Under the pieces are notes generated by a model that worked only from the letters and a program-made list of their open reading frames with translations, was not told the DNA's origin and did not search any database. This document shows, in pieces, positions 40,204 through 49,125 of a stretch of 64,000 nucleotides of DNA. The stretch lies in assembly GCF_026788005.1 (NCBI RefSeq), contig NZ_JABEPE010000002.1:1-64000 (forward strand), in the 5' to 3' direction. The DNA is from Alteromonas sp. a30 (lineage in GTDB: Bacteria > Pseudomonadota > Gammaproteobacteria > Enterobacterales > Alteromonadaceae). A program made the position numbers and the translations under genes. Numbering within the stretch: position 1 is the first letter of the stretch; each line of letters starts with the position of its first letter.

Positions 40204-41947
40204 TATTTGCTCCCCTTACTGCCGCAATAGAAGATACATCCCGTCCATCAGGGGGAATATTCAGCATTTGTAATGCTCCAGACATAATTTTAGAAAAAAC
40301 AGGGGCCGCAGTATCGCCCGCATAATAAAGATCACCGGCTGGCTCATTAATCATCACCACAACAACTAACTGCGGATCAGAAACGGGGGCCAATCCAGCA
40401 AAATTGTTAACGTATTCCTCGCCGTATCCACCGGCAATCGCTTTACGACTCGTTCCGGTTTTCCCGGCCACTCGATACCCGGGAACGCGGGCTTTAATTC
40501 CCGTACCACCTTCTATAACAACATGCTCCATCATCTCAACAACCGCTTGTGCAGTGCCCGCTGAAATCACACGCTCTTTTTGGAATTCGCTAATGGGTTG
40601 ATCTTTTATGATGCTCATTGGCACCTTCACACCACCATTTCCTAAGATGCTATACATACGTGCCAGTTGCAGTGTTGTAACTGACAACCCATACCCAAAA
40701 GAAAGTGTGGCTAATTCAAAGTCGGACCAACGACGACGGTCATGAAAAATGCCTGAACTTTCCCCTATCATGTTGCTCCCTGTATCCCCTACCAGCCCCA
40801 TGCTGTGATACAGGTCAATGAAGTGTTCTTTCGGGATAGACAACGCCAGTTTGGACGTCCCCATGTTGCTGGATTTTTTAATGATTTGTGTAAGTCCAAT
40901 TTGCCCATAATTGCGGGAATCCTGAACTAAACTGCCACCAAGCCGCATCCAACCCGGATTCGTATTGATTATCGTTTTCTGATCGGCTGAACCAAACTCT
41001 AACGCCCCTATTACTGCAAGTGGCTTAACAGAAGATCCCGGCTCAAACGTGTCGGTAATGGCGCGGTTTCGAATACGATGAGCAGACACGTTCTGACGGT
41101 TATTGGGGTTAAATGAAGGGCTATTCACCATTGCCAAAATTTCCCCAGAATGCACATCGGCAACAATCGCAGACCCTGATGTAGCTTGTAGGTATTTCAC
41201 CCCTTTTTTCAGCTCTCTATACGCTAATGATTGAATGCGTTGGTCGATTGTTAATTGAATGTTGCTCGGCTCTTTCCCTTTGGTTTGAGAGAGCAGTTCT
41301 ACCTGACGCCCTTTGGCATCTCGACGAATGCGTCGCTGGTCTGGCGTACCACTGAGTTGCTCGTTAAAGATACGTTCGATGCCTTCAATCCCACGATCAT
41401 CAACATCGGTAAAACCAATGAGATGCGCGGACACTTCACCTGTTGGATAAAAGCGACGCGATTCATTACGCAAGTACAATCCGGGAATCTTTAATTGCTT
41501 CACATAGTTCGCCATCGCAGGCGATACCTGACGTTGAACGTACACAAAGCGTCTTTCTGGGTTTTGCACTAAAGCGAGCATTTCTTCGACGGGTTGACCT
41601 AACACCTCGGCAAGCGCACGCCAGCGACGCTTATCTTTTAATGCGTCATTTTCATGAATAACTTTGGGATCAGCCCAAATCGCTTTTACTGGCACACTAA
41701 CAGCGAGTTCCTGCCCATTACGATCTAGAATCAGACCTCTGTGAACCTGACGTTCACGGGTTCGAATTGTACGATTATCACCTTGTGCCACCAGCATATC
41801 CGGTTCCACAATTTGAATGTAAGCCGCACGTACCGCTAACCCAACGAAAACCAAGCACACGCCCACTAAAACGGTGATAAAGCGCCATTGCACCAAACGC
41901 GGTGTTTGTAATCCTTTAGCTTGTGATTTCTTTTTTTGTACGGCCAT
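40193..41947 (-). CDS. ftsI: Septal peptidoglycan transpeptidase FtsI (PBP3)
   Basis: A 584-residue class B penicillin-binding protein, partner of FtsW. Basic N-terminus, one membrane helix (about 24-43), PBP dimerisation domain containing RGLILDRNGQELAVS, and the transpeptidase domain with all three motifs: SSVKP (active-site Ser), SSN and KTGTSRK. ATG 41947 directly adjoins the ftsL stop. The target of aztreonam-type beta-lactams in other species. Confidence 0.98.
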   Translation of the reverse strand: MAVQKKKSQAKGLQTPRLVQWRFITVLVGVCLVFVGLAVRAAYIQIVEPDMLVAQGDNRTIRTRERQVHRGLILDRNGQELAVSVPVKAIWADPKVIHENDALKDKRRWRALAEVLGQPVEEMLALVQNPERRFVYVQRQVSPAMANYVKQLKIPGLYLRNESRRFYPTGEVSAHLIGFTDVDDRGIEGIERIFNEQLSGTPDQRRIRRDAKGRQVELLSQTKGKEPSNIQLTIDQRIQSLAYRELKKGVKYLQATSGSAIVADVHSGEILAMVNSPSFNPNNRQNVSAHRIRNRAITDTFEPGSSVKPLAVIGALEFGSADQKTIINTNPGWMRLGGSLVQDSRNYGQIGLTQIIKKSSNMGTSKLALSIPKEHFIDLYHSMGLVGDTGSNMIGESSGIFHDRRRWSDFELATLSFGYGLSVTTLQLARMYSILGNGGVKVPMSIIKDQPISEFQKERVISAGTAQAVVEMMEHVVIEGGTGIKARVPGYRVAGKTGTSRKAIAGGYGEEYVNNFAGLAPVSDPQLVVVVMINEPAGDLYYAGDTAAPVFSKIMSGALQMLNIPPDGRDVSSIAAVRGANNDS

Positions 41948-42271
41948 TTATTTTAACCTCACCACGACTTCTTCCACTGGCGTAGGACGATACATACCAA
42001 GCTGCTTCTGCACTCTAGATTCAATACGCGTATGCTCTGTTAATGCACTTTGTTCCAGCACTAAGTTGCGCCATTCAACATCCAAGCGGTCACGCTCAGC
42101 CATGAGTTGTTCTTTTTCAATGCTCAGTTGACGATTATGGTGTGTTGCCAAAATCACACCTATCGCACTTGCTAAAACCACTAAAAACAACAAAACTCGC
42201 ACTGGATGGCGAGCTACATCAGTTGCAATAATGCGAACTAAATTGAAGTTAGTTTGGGGTTGGGTACTCAT
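41948..42271 (-). CDS. ftsL: Cell division protein FtsL
   Basis: A 107-residue bitopic protein: short cytoplasmic N-terminus, one membrane helix (about 24-42, [17 protein letters not shown]), and a periplasmic coiled coil ([21 protein letters not shown]). It forms FtsQLB with FtsQ and FtsB. Its start overlaps the rsmH stop (ATGA) and its stop directly precedes the ftsI ATG, the standard dcw position. Confidence 0.93.
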   Translation of the reverse strand: MSTQPQTNFNLVRIIATDVARHPVRVLLFLVVLASAIGVILATHHNRQLSIEKEQLMAERDRLDVEWRNLVLEQSALTEHTRIESRVQKQLGMYRPTPVEEVVVRLK

Positions 42272-43206
42272 AGTCGCTGTGCCACCCTCAGTACCGAACT
42301 TCTTGCTCTTACGTTCTGTTCTAATTCATCTTTTGATGGCTTAATCGCTTTGCCAATTGCTTGTAATGTGCGAGTTGCCGCCAATTCAGCTTCGGTAATC
42401 GGCAAGCCATGAGGCACTTGTTTACCCTTACTCTGCTCACGAATGAAGCGTTTTACGATGCGATCTTCCAATGAATGGAAACTAATGACCGCCAATCTGC
42501 CGCCGGTTTTCAAGGCTTTCAATGTGGCATTTAGGGCTGTTTCAATTTCGCCCAGTTCATCATTAACAAAAATTCGAATAGCCTGAAAACTCCGTGTTGC
42601 CGGATGCTTGAATTTATCTTTTACTGGCACAGCAGCATCAATGATTTCTGCCAATTGCAATGTTGTTTCAATAGGCTTCTCTTCTCGTGTTGTCACGATG
42701 GCATGAGCGATTCGCTTGCCAAACTTCTCCTCACCATACTCTTTAATCACTCGTGTAATTTCGTCCGCGTCTGCGCTCGCAAGCCACTGTGCCGCACTCA
42801 CACCACGCGTGGTATCCATGCGCATGTCTAACTTGCCATCACGGGAAAAGCTGAAACCTCGGGCGGCATCATCAAGTTGTGGAGAAGACACGCCTAAATC
42901 CATCAGAATGCCATCAACCTGACCGACTAATTGCTCTTGTTCAACTACGTCGACGAGTTCGGAAAACGGCACATGATGAATCGTAAAGCGGGCATCAGCA
43001 GCAAAGCGCTGAGCGGCTTCAATGGCGCTTGGGTCTCTATCGAGTGCAATAAGGCGACCATGCTCTGAAAGTTGTTGAAGAATATGAGACGAATGCCCTC
43101 CACGACCAAAAGTAGCGTCAATGTAAACCCCGTCAGGATTGATTTGTAACGCTTCAATGGACTCATTAAGCAGCACTGATGTGTGGGTAAAAGTGCCTGA
43201 AGTCAT
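42268..43206 (-). CDS. rsmH: 16S rRNA N4-methyltransferase (C1402)
   Basis: A 312-residue SAM-dependent methyltransferase (MraW) that methylates N4 of C1402 in 16S rRNA. N-terminal [16 protein letters not shown] motif [33 protein letters not shown], and the C-terminal [18 protein letters not shown] 43206 overlaps mraZ by four bases. Second gene of the dcw operon. Confidence 0.98.
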   Translation of the reverse strand: MTSGTFTHTSVLLNESIEALQINPDGVYIDATFGRGGHSSHILQQLSEHGRLIALDRDPSAIEAAQRFAADARFTIHHVPFSELVDVVEQEQLVGQVDGILMDLGVSSPQLDDAARGFSFSRDGKLDMRMDTTRGVSAAQWLASADADEITRVIKEYGEEKFGKRIAHAIVTTREEKPIETTLQLAEIIDAAVPVKDKFKHPATRSFQAIRIFVNDELGEIETALNATLKALKTGGRLAVISFHSLEDRIVKRFIREQSKGKQVPHGLPITEAELAATRTLQAIGKAIKPSKDELEQNVRARSSVLRVAQRL

Positions 43207-43661
43207 AGTGAGAAGTCCTGAAGGTTATCGGTAAGTTCAAAGCCTGCGCTTAGTTCAGTTTGGATGTCGTCTTGAACTTGTTTGTTCCACGCCTCGGCAG
43301 ACCAAATTTCAAATTTGTTCAATTGCCCCACCAACATGATGTCTTTGTTGAGATTTGCATGTTGACGTAACGGCGCAGAAAGCAAAAAACGCCCGCTCTT
43401 ATCCATATCACCTTCCATTGCATAACCAAGTAAGAGCCTTTGAAGACGGCGTTCATGAGGATTCATACTGGAAAGACGACTGAGCTTTTGCTCAATTTCT
43501 TCCCATTCTGGGAGTGGGTAAAGTAGCAAACAGGGTTGTTGAATATCGATTGTGCACACGAGCTGTCCCTGACAATCGTCCAGCAAGAGTTGGCGATACC
43601 GTGTCGGTACCGTTACTCGCCCTTTTGAGTCCAGACTGATTGCGTTAGCGCCGCGGAACAT
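43203..43661 (-). CDS. mraZ: MraZ, transcriptional repressor of the dcw operon
   Basis: A 152-residue protein with two AbrB-like MraZ repeats: the first around [14 protein letters not shown], the second around [16 protein letters not shown]. In E. coli MraZ binds three short direct repeats near its promoter and represses the dcw operon. The same arrangement is present upstream here (43716-43744). ATG 43661 with AGGGGA directly upstream. First gene of the cluster, divergent from glpK. Confidence 0.97.
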   Translation of the reverse strand: MFRGANAISLDSKGRVTVPTRYRQLLLDDCQGQLVCTIDIQQPCLLLYPLPEWEEIEQKLSRLSSMNPHERRLQRLLLGYAMEGDMDKSGRFLLSAPLRQHANLNKDIMLVGQLNKFEIWSAEAWNKQVQDDIQTELSAGFELTDNLQDFSL

Positions 43662-43715
43662 TCCCCTAGCCCATAATTTATTGTTTTTATTTGAAACGAC
43701 ACAAATCGATAGTTA

Positions 43716-43744
43716 CGATCCACTTTATGCCACTTTTACCCACA
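43716..43744 (-). promoter_or_regulatory. MraZ operator: three direct repeats
   Basis: On the minus strand the stretch reads GTGGGTAAAA, GTGGCATAAA, GTGGATCG: three GTGG boxes exactly 10 bp apart. This matches known MraZ sites (TGGGN-type boxes with 5-base spacers). The boxes begin about eight bases after the -10 element, so bound MraZ would cover the transcription start. Confidence 0.88.
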
Positions 43745-43750
43745 AAATGT

Positions 43751-43780
43751 AGTTTAGGAACCACCCCCTCCCCCTGTCAA
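43751..43780 (-). promoter_or_regulatory. Sigma-70 promoter of the dcw cluster (Pmra)
   Basis: Minus-strand -35 TTGACA (43775-43780, perfect), 18-base G-rich spacer, -10 TAAACT (43751-43756, 4 of 6). It is positioned directly before the MraZ boxes. The long overlapping gene chain downstream suggests it drives much of the cluster. Confidence 0.75.
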
Positions 43781-43992
43781 GCTAAAAAACGGCGATAAAC
43801 CGTGACTTCACATACTTTTTAAAAATGCAAAAATAAAAGTGTTTAAAAAGCATCAAGTTACTTAGAATCCCGTTTTTGCTGGCTTTTAACCAATTAGGTA
43901 AGTAAAAATACGGGTATGAAAAGACGCTGGACTTGGCTGATATAGATATGAAGTCCAATACGTTTTATATAAATTGATAAGAGAAAAATAGA

Positions 43993-45489
43993 ATGAATCG
44001 CGACACTTGTATCCTTGCTATCGACCAAAGCACCACGTCTAGCCGTGCCATCTTATTTAGTCCCAATGGCGATATTCTGACGATCGAACAGCAAGAATTT
44101 AAACAATATTATCCGCATTCAGGGTGGGTAGAACACGATCCAGAAGAAATTTGGCAAAGTACACTCAACGTTACCCGCGCTGCCATCAATACAGCCCACA
44201 ACATGCAACTTAACGTGGCGACGATTGGCATCACCAATCAGCGAGAAACAACTCTCGTGTGGGATCGCGAAACAGGTAAACCTATTTATAACGCAATTGT
44301 TTGGCAAGACAGACGAACATCCTCCCAATGCCTAGCATTAAAAAAGCAAGGACACGCAAATCGAGTCAACCGTAAAACAGGCTTGCTACTGGACCCCTAT
44401 TTCTCTGCAACCAAAGTAAGCTGGATTTTAGACAATGTAGCAGGGGCAAGGCAGCGAGCTGAAAAAGGCGAATTACTGTTTGGCACCATTGATACCTTTT
44501 TGATTTGGCGCCTCACGCAAGGTAAATCGCATGTCACTGACATCACTAACGCCAGTCGCACCAACTTATACAATATTCACTCGCAACAGTGGGATACCGA
44601 ATTACTTAAGTTATTTAATGTACCTGACCCGATGTTGCCAAAAGTGCTAGCCTGCACCGATGAATTTGGTGAAACTGATGCATCTTTATTTGGTAAACCG
44701 ATTCCTATTCAAGGCGTTGCCGGCGACCAACAAGCTGCCAGTATTGGTCAATGTTGCTTTGAAGCTGGCGAGATAAAAAGTACCTACGGAACAGGTTGCT
44801 TTATGCTCGTTAACACTGGCGACAAAGCACTTCAATCGCAAAATAATTTGCTCACAACTGTGGCCTTTAATATCAAAGGACATATCAACTATGCTCTGGA
44901 AGGGTCTATTTTTATTGCTGGCGCAGCAGTGCAATGGCTACGTGATGGTTTAGGCATTATCAACAATGCTAAAGAAACCAGTCAACTCGCGGAATCTCTT
45001 GATTACCAACACGGGGTTTACTTAGTTCCGGCGTTTACGGGTATGGGAGCACCTTATTGGTCGCCAGAAACAAAAGGAGCAATATTTGGCTTAACCCGCG
45101 CAACACAAACCGCCCATTTTGCCCGAGCAACTTTAGAAGCCGTTTGTTTTCAAACTCATGACTTATTAACAGCTATGAAAAAAGACGGCGTGACCGTCAA
45201 ATCGTTAAATGTTGATGGGGGCATGATTGCAAACGATTGGTTATGCCAATATTTAACCGACATTCTTAATACCCAAGTCAACCGACCTCAAGTAAAAGAA
45301 ACCACAGCCTTAGGTGCAGCCTACTTGGCAGGCTTGCAGCATGGCATTTATGAGTCGACACAAGATTTAGTGGCAAAACGCCAAATCGAACGCCGTTTTT
45401 CTCCGACTATGCAATCGGAATTAAGGCAAACATTACTCAACGGCTGGGAGTCCGCAATTAAGGCAACCTTGTCTCACACTCCTGAGTAA
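43993..45489 (+). CDS. glpK: Glycerol kinase
   Basis: A 498-residue FGGY-family kinase phosphorylating glycerol to sn-glycerol-3-phosphate. N-terminal ATP motif [15 protein letters not shown], substrate-side [28 protein letters not shown], and the FGGY signatures ([19 protein letters not shown]). Length matches E. coli GlpK (502). It stands without glpF, glpD or glpR in this window, so the rest of the glycerol pathway is encoded elsewhere. Confidence 0.96.
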   Translation: MNRDTCILAIDQSTTSSRAILFSPNGDILTIEQQEFKQYYPHSGWVEHDPEEIWQSTLNVTRAAINTAHNMQLNVATIGITNQRETTLVWDRETGKPIYNAIVWQDRRTSSQCLALKKQGHANRVNRKTGLLLDPYFSATKVSWILDNVAGARQRAEKGELLFGTIDTFLIWRLTQGKSHVTDITNASRTNLYNIHSQQWDTELLKLFNVPDPMLPKVLACTDEFGETDASLFGKPIPIQGVAGDQQAASIGQCCFEAGEIKSTYGTGCFMLVNTGDKALQSQNNLLTTVAFNIKGHINYALEGSIFIAGAAVQWLRDGLGIINNAKETSQLAESLDYQHGVYLVPAFTGMGAPYWSPETKGAIFGLTRATQTAHFARATLEAVCFQTHDLLTAMKKDGVTVKSLNVDGGMIANDWLCQYLTDILNTQVNRPQVKETTALGAAYLAGLQHGIYESTQDLVAKRQIERRFSPTMQSELRQTLLNGWESAIKATLSHTPE

Positions 45490-45567
45490 TCATCTGCGTA
45501 GCTGTTCTGAGCCATTAATCACCTATAAGAATCTAAAGCAAACCCTCAACCGCCGGGAAACGTCTGT

Positions 45568-45645
45568 GAAGCCTGCATGGAAATATTCCGGCGAGTTTGC
45601 GATAAATCGCTATTGGTGATTGGCAAGTAAACACCGTCATTTAAG
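45568..45645 (+). repeat. Intergenic repeat, copy A
   Basis: Two blocks match copy B at 54341-54407. GAAGCCTGCATGG matches 11 of 13, and the 48 bases from TGCGATAAATC (45598-45645) match 37 of 48. Between them copy A has 17 bases and copy B six. Both copies lie in non-coding DNA shortly after a plus-strand gene. It carries no ORF of its own. Confidence 0.7.
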
Positions 45646-45752
45646 TTCATCAGGCTAATTTGAGCAGGAAAGTCACTTAAAAGCCGCTAATTTCACGTAA
45701 GGGGATATAATTGTAGACAATATCCTCCCCCTGTAATAAAACTGTTAATATT

Positions 45753-46694
45753 ATGCGACTGATCATTACATTCTTTATGATCGCGATTGGGTTCTCTGCC
45801 TTTGGAGAACAAGAGCAGTTTTCGCGAGAAGAAACTGAAAAAGACATCCAATTTCATTACGTGTGGCGTGACGCAAACGACGCACAAAAGTCGCTTGAGT
45901 TCAGCATAGATAAACAACTCCTTCACGACCAATTTCAGACTATTAAATCTTATAAGCAAGATATTGCCCAACGTTACATTTATATTGCTTTGCAAAAGGC
46001 AGCCATGAAAGTATCGCCAAAAGAAGCGCGAATCAAGATCAAGAAGCTCACCAACAATATCAATATTTCCGTTAAAGCCAATTCCTCGGAAAAACAGCGC
46101 TTTTGGCTCAACAACATGCATACCGCCAAAGAAGCTGCTTTTGATGCTTATCTTCAAGAGAATTACTACAATCGATACCAAAGCCCAACCGGGCAACAAG
46201 GTGTTAAGCCTGATCACATTCGCTTTGTGAAAGACAACCGAGTATTCCTGCTTCCAATCGCACAAGCCATATACGATCGCTTAGAAAAGGACAGTTCCAC
46301 TAGAGCCTATGTCAACTTACTACTCGGCTGGCTACAAAGTATTCCTTATGATCCGCTTGAAGATAGACTCACCAGCAATGGTTCTGGCTTTTTGCCTCCA
46401 GCTCAGGTCATTACAGGCAATTTGGGCGATTGTGATAGTAAAACCGTGCTAGCAGCTTCTTTAATGCGCTCGCTTTTGCCCAACCTCAGCATGGTCATCA
46501 TCTACTTACCAAACCACGCCCTATTGGGTGCAGCTCTGCCACATCGAGAAGACGAGAAGTTTATTAACTTGGATGGTCTAGACTATTTATTAATGGAACC
46601 AACAGGCCCCGCTCTGTTTGTAGCTGGAGAAGTGGCACCAAGCTCTGAGCACATGATAGATAGCGGCATGTTCACTTATGAAAAGGTGCCTTGA
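45753..46694 (+). CDS. Exported transglutaminase-like protein of unknown role
   Basis: 313 residues with a signal peptide (MRLIITFFMIAIGFSAFGEQ). The C-terminal half resembles a transglutaminase-like cysteine protease fold: GDCDSKTVLAASLMRSL (catalytic Cys), LPNHALLGA (His), and LLMEPTGP where an acidic residue completes the usual triad. The N-terminal half is charged and alpha-helical, with no recognised domain. ATG 45753. It stands alone between glpK and the YdeI-like gene. Peptidoglycan or protein-crosslink cleavage in the periplasm is possible but not shown. Confidence 0.72.
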   Translation: MRLIITFFMIAIGFSAFGEQEQFSREETEKDIQFHYVWRDANDAQKSLEFSIDKQLLHDQFQTIKSYKQDIAQRYIYIALQKAAMKVSPKEARIKIKKLTNNINISVKANSSEKQRFWLNNMHTAKEAAFDAYLQENYYNRYQSPTGQQGVKPDHIRFVKDNRVFLLPIAQAIYDRLEKDSSTRAYVNLLLGWLQSIPYDPLEDRLTSNGSGFLPPAQVITGNLGDCDSKTVLAASLMRSLLPNLSMVIIYLPNHALLGAALPHREDEKFINLDGLDYLLMEPTGPALFVAGEVAPSSEHMIDSGMFTYEKVP

Positions 46695-46722
46695 GCGTAT
46701 TACGCTTCTAATTCCCGTAGAA

Positions 46723-47298
46723 TCACGCCGGCTTTTCTTCACGGGCAAGCATATCCATGAACTTCTCAAATCGCCTTTGTCTGGTTTCGGGTTTCTTTGC
46801 ACTTAGCAATCCATTTGCAATGACATAGCGATTCGATTTAGTGAGCGTTTCATAAAATGCTTTCGCCTTCGGCTTGCTCTCCAGCGCCACGATGAAGTCC
46901 TGAGGCACTTCCATTTCACTTACCGAATACGCATTTTCCCACCGACCATCAGCTTTGGCTGCACTAATATGCACAAACCCAGCCTTCATCATCCGGCCAT
47001 CGTTTATCAAACGCTGCGCATGTTCTCTGTTTCTTTTTGACCAACTGCTTTTAGCTTTCCTAGGGGTAATTCTTTGTAAATAAGCTTGCTCGTCGATTGC
47101 CTTCTTAATACCGTCAATCCAGCCCCAACACAGGGCCTCAATCACAATATCATCCCAAGTTACGCTAACAATGCCTGTATTTTTCTTGAAGACCTTTATC
47201 CACAACTCACTTTCGGTTTTGTGATTTATCTGTAACCACTGACCAAGATCGTTAGGCGTTGCAAACGTCATTACTTTGACTGGCGCCATTTCAGGCAT
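46723..47298 (-). CDS. YdeI/OmpD-associated family protein
   Basis: About 191 residues, similar to the YdeI/OmpD-associated 'bacteriocin-protection' family. Typical segments: TFATPNDLGQWLQINHKTESELWIKVFKK, VTWDDIVIEALCWGWIDG, YLQRITPRKAKSSWSKRN, and the C-terminal KPETRQRRFEKFMDML (each cited in part). Function is unclear. The frame opens with GTG at 47328 (GGGAG upstream), while ATG 47298 (MPEMAPVK) has GGGGA nine bases before it; I prefer the ATG. Single gene, convergent with the transglutaminase-like gene. Confidence 0.82.
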   Translation of the reverse strand: MPEMAPVKVMTFATPNDLGQWLQINHKTESELWIKVFKKNTGIVSVTWDDIVIEALCWGWIDGIKKAIDEQAYLQRITPRKAKSSWSKRNREHAQRLINDGRMMKAGFVHISAAKADGRWENAYSVSEMEVPQDFIVALESKPKAKAFYETLTKSNRYVIANGLLSAKKPETRQRRFEKFMDMLAREEKPA

Positions 47299-47517
47299 AA
47301 AGCTCGATCCCCTATTGGTTATAGACACAATGACTCCCTGAGAAATGCGAGTCTTCGCACTTTCGTAAGTTATCTAAAAGCCAGTGCCGTAATAGTGGAA
47401 GCGACAGCGGTAAAATAGAAAGAACCAAGAAGAACGGGGGCAATCCTATTTTTAGCTTGATAGATAACGTGATGGGATGACAAAGCCTTGTATTGAATAA
47501 CAAAAACCATTCGAAGT

Positions 47518-48438
47518 CTAAACTTCTAGCTCGGCATGTTGGCTTTGATTTCTACCCGATTTCTTTGCTTTATAAAGCATTTTATCGGCGAGTTCGATTA
47601 ACGCCACGCGCTCCATTTCTGGAGTGGGAGTCACAGAAGCAATGCCGCCACTGATAGTTAGAATATCGGAAACATCGGAATCTTCGTGTTTAATATTTAA
47701 ACGCTCAATAGCCTGTCGCGCACGCTCACCAAGACTATACGCTTTTTGGGGAGGGCAATGAGGCCAAACAAATACAAATTCCTCACCGCCATAACGCGCC
47801 ACGAAGTCACCTGCCCGGCGGTTTTGCGAAGAGAGCTTTCTTGCAACTTGCACCAAACAATCATCACCAGCGATATGGCCGTAGGTATCGTTAAACTGTT
47901 TGAAAAAATCGATGTCAAATAACCCTATCGAAATAGGATATTGGTTACGTAACGCCCGACGCCACTCTTGCTCAAAGATCTCATCAAAGTATCGACGATT
48001 AGGGATTTTCGTTAATGCATCAAAGCTCGCTAAGCGCGACAGCAAGTCGGTTTTCTGTTTGAGCAAAACTTGGTTGCGTACTCTCGCCTTAACAAGTGGA
48101 ATATTAAACGGCTTAGTAATGTAATCTGACGCACCCATATTCAGTCCCATAACTTCTTCTTCAGTGGAGGTTTTACTGGTCGAAAAAATAATGGGAATGG
48201 TTTGGGTAATAGGACTTAATCGCAATGCACGACAAACCGCATAACCGTCGATGTCGGGCATAACAATATCAAGCAGAATTGTGTCTGGTAATTCTTCTTC
48301 TGCCATTTTGATGGCTTCTTCACCAGAACTAGCGAGGATGACCCTATAATCGCTCTGAAATGCATAAGCCAACATTTCCCGGTTTATGTAATCATCATCG
48401 ACTATCAATACTGTTGGTTTTTTTAAGTGAGTGTCCAC
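47518..48438 (-). CDS. Response regulator-diguanylate cyclase (REC-GGDEF)
   Basis: 306 residues. N-terminal receiver domain with acidic pocket VDDD (14-16), phospho-acceptor Asp57 (LLDIVMPDIDG) and the conserved Lys in YITKPFN. The GGDEF domain has an intact active site, ARYGGEEFVF, and an RxxD inhibitory site (RAGD) five residues before it. It should make c-di-GMP when phosphorylated and be product-inhibited. GTG start at 48438 with AAGGTGT upstream; the ATG one base upstream is out of frame. No histidine kinase lies next to it. Confidence 0.95.
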   Translation of the reverse strand: MDTHLKKPTVLIVDDDYINREMLAYAFQSDYRVILASSGEEAIKMAEEELPDTILLDIVMPDIDGYAVCRALRLSPITQTIPIIFSTSKTSTEEEVMGLNMGASDYITKPFNIPLVKARVRNQVLLKQKTDLLSRLASFDALTKIPNRRYFDEIFEQEWRRALRNQYPISIGLFDIDFFKQFNDTYGHIAGDDCLVQVARKLSSQNRRAGDFVARYGGEEFVFVWPHCPPQKAYSLGERARQAIERLNIKHEDSDVSDILTISGGIASVTPTPEMERVALIELADKMLYKAKKSGRNQSQHAELEV

Positions 48439-48617
48439 ATTTACACCTTGTTCTGTACTAACCTCAACTTCACAGCACGAACCACTAAACTCGTGTACTC
48501 GCCTGAGTATAACGACTTTAGTGGATATTTCGCTACTGTTTGAAAAGTTTTTTCCTTAAATCAAGGGGTAACACTTTAACCCACCTTATTAAAACGCTTT
48601 CAAATATCCTATCGCTA

Positions 48618-48771
48618 TTATAGGTGTTGTTCATCACATTCTGCCAGACGGCTACGCACAACGCCGTCTAAATTGACCGTGGCACTACCAGAGAAATTCT
48701 TCAACCTTTCCATTAAAGTAGGTTCAACCGGATATCACTACAAATAAACAATGGCTATCAGATTACGACTA
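48618..48771 (-). pseudogene. Decayed second copy of the phoH 3' end
   Basis: About 150 bp align with the last ~51 codons of the intact phoH gene, 508 bp away in the same orientation. The last 24 codons are still readable (SGSATVNLDGVVRSRLAE, then CDEQHL and stop, against FAEQHL and stop). Further upstream the remnant has two in-frame stops (TAA for Gln, TGA for Leu) and a one-base insertion relative to phoH. Beyond about 48771 the similarity fades. It cannot encode a protein. Many of the changes are C/T or A/G transitions, as expected for neutral decay. Confidence 0.85.
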
Positions 48772-48821
48772 TTCCATCAATACGCCCTAATAATTTTGTG
48801 AAGTGACAGCTTGATTGAAAA

Positions 48822-48870
48822 TTGAGTCGAAGAGACGAAAAGCCCTAAATAAACCTATGTACATGGGTTT
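48822..48870 (+). promoter_or_regulatory. Possible promoter with operator-like palindrome
   Basis: -35 TTGAGT (48822-48827), 17-base spacer, -10 CTAAAT (48845-48850). It is followed at once by AAACCTATGT/ACATGGGTTT (48851-48870), a 20-bp inverted repeat with one mismatched pair, sitting where transcription would start. It points toward the small ORF at 48910. The match to sigma-70 is only moderate (4 of 6 in each box), so this could be chance. Confidence 0.4.
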
Positions 48871-48909
48871 AGTAAGGAACTGAAAAGATAAAAATATCGG
48901 GAGATGCCT

Positions 48910-49092
48910 ATGAAGGCGGTGACATTGCAAGTTCAACAACATAACCGAAGCATCATTACTTCACTGACTGAATTGGCCGATAAGTGGAATGTTCCCCCTA
49001 TTCGGCAGCCAGTCGCAACTAAACGACTGGCTGCGCTTAAGTGGGTTATTCCTCTTTCATTGATGACACGAACTTTCGAAAGACTCCAGTGA
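48910..49092 (+). CDS. Small hypothetical protein (60 residues)
   Basis: Not recognised. ATG 48910 has GGGAG six bases upstream; another ATG at 48904 lies too close to that site. The product (MKAVTLQVQQHNRSIITSL...) is moderately basic with no membrane segment or known motif. The 3' half of the frame contains a strong inverted repeat (49005-49034), which is unusual for coding DNA. The locus may instead express a structured RNA. It lies between the real phoH 3' end and its decayed copy. Confidence 0.35.
   Translation: MKAVTLQVQQHNRSIITSLTELADKWNVPPIRQPVATKRLAALKWVIPLSLMTRTFERLQ
49005..49034 (+). repeat. Strong inverted repeat inside the small ORF
   Basis: Perfect 11-bp stem GCAGCCAGTCG / CGACTGGCTGC with an 8-base loop. 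It has no T run, so it is not an ordinary terminator. It could be the structured part of a small RNA or a protein-binding site. Confidence 0.6.
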
Positions 49093-49125
49093 GTATCGTC
49101 CGTTTTATTCAATACTTTGTTGCTA

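Larger units (their letters stand above)
43662..43992. other. Divergent intergenic stretch mraZ-glpK
   Basis: 331 bp. It holds the mra promoter and MraZ boxes on the minus side (43716-43780). On the plus side is the 5' region of glpK, where I see no clear GlpR-type operator, promoter or terminator. Confidence 0.65.
48439..48909. other. Non-coding stretch between the REC-GGDEF gene and a small ORF
   Basis: 470 bp. It holds the REC-GGDEF leader, the decayed phoH 3' copy (48618-48771), a possible plus-strand promoter (48822-48850) and a near-perfect 20-bp palindrome (48851-48870). Nothing else recognised. Confidence 0.6.

Noticed and set aside
45693-46265. 190-codon minus-strand frame opposite the transglutaminase-like gene
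   Set aside because: The plus-strand frame has a signal peptide and catalytic motifs; the antisense product has none.
47312-47503. 63-codon hydrophobic minus-strand frame before the YdeI-like gene
   Set aside because: Begins with TTG without a ribosome site and overlaps the possible GTG start of the next gene; one hydrophobic run is not enough support.
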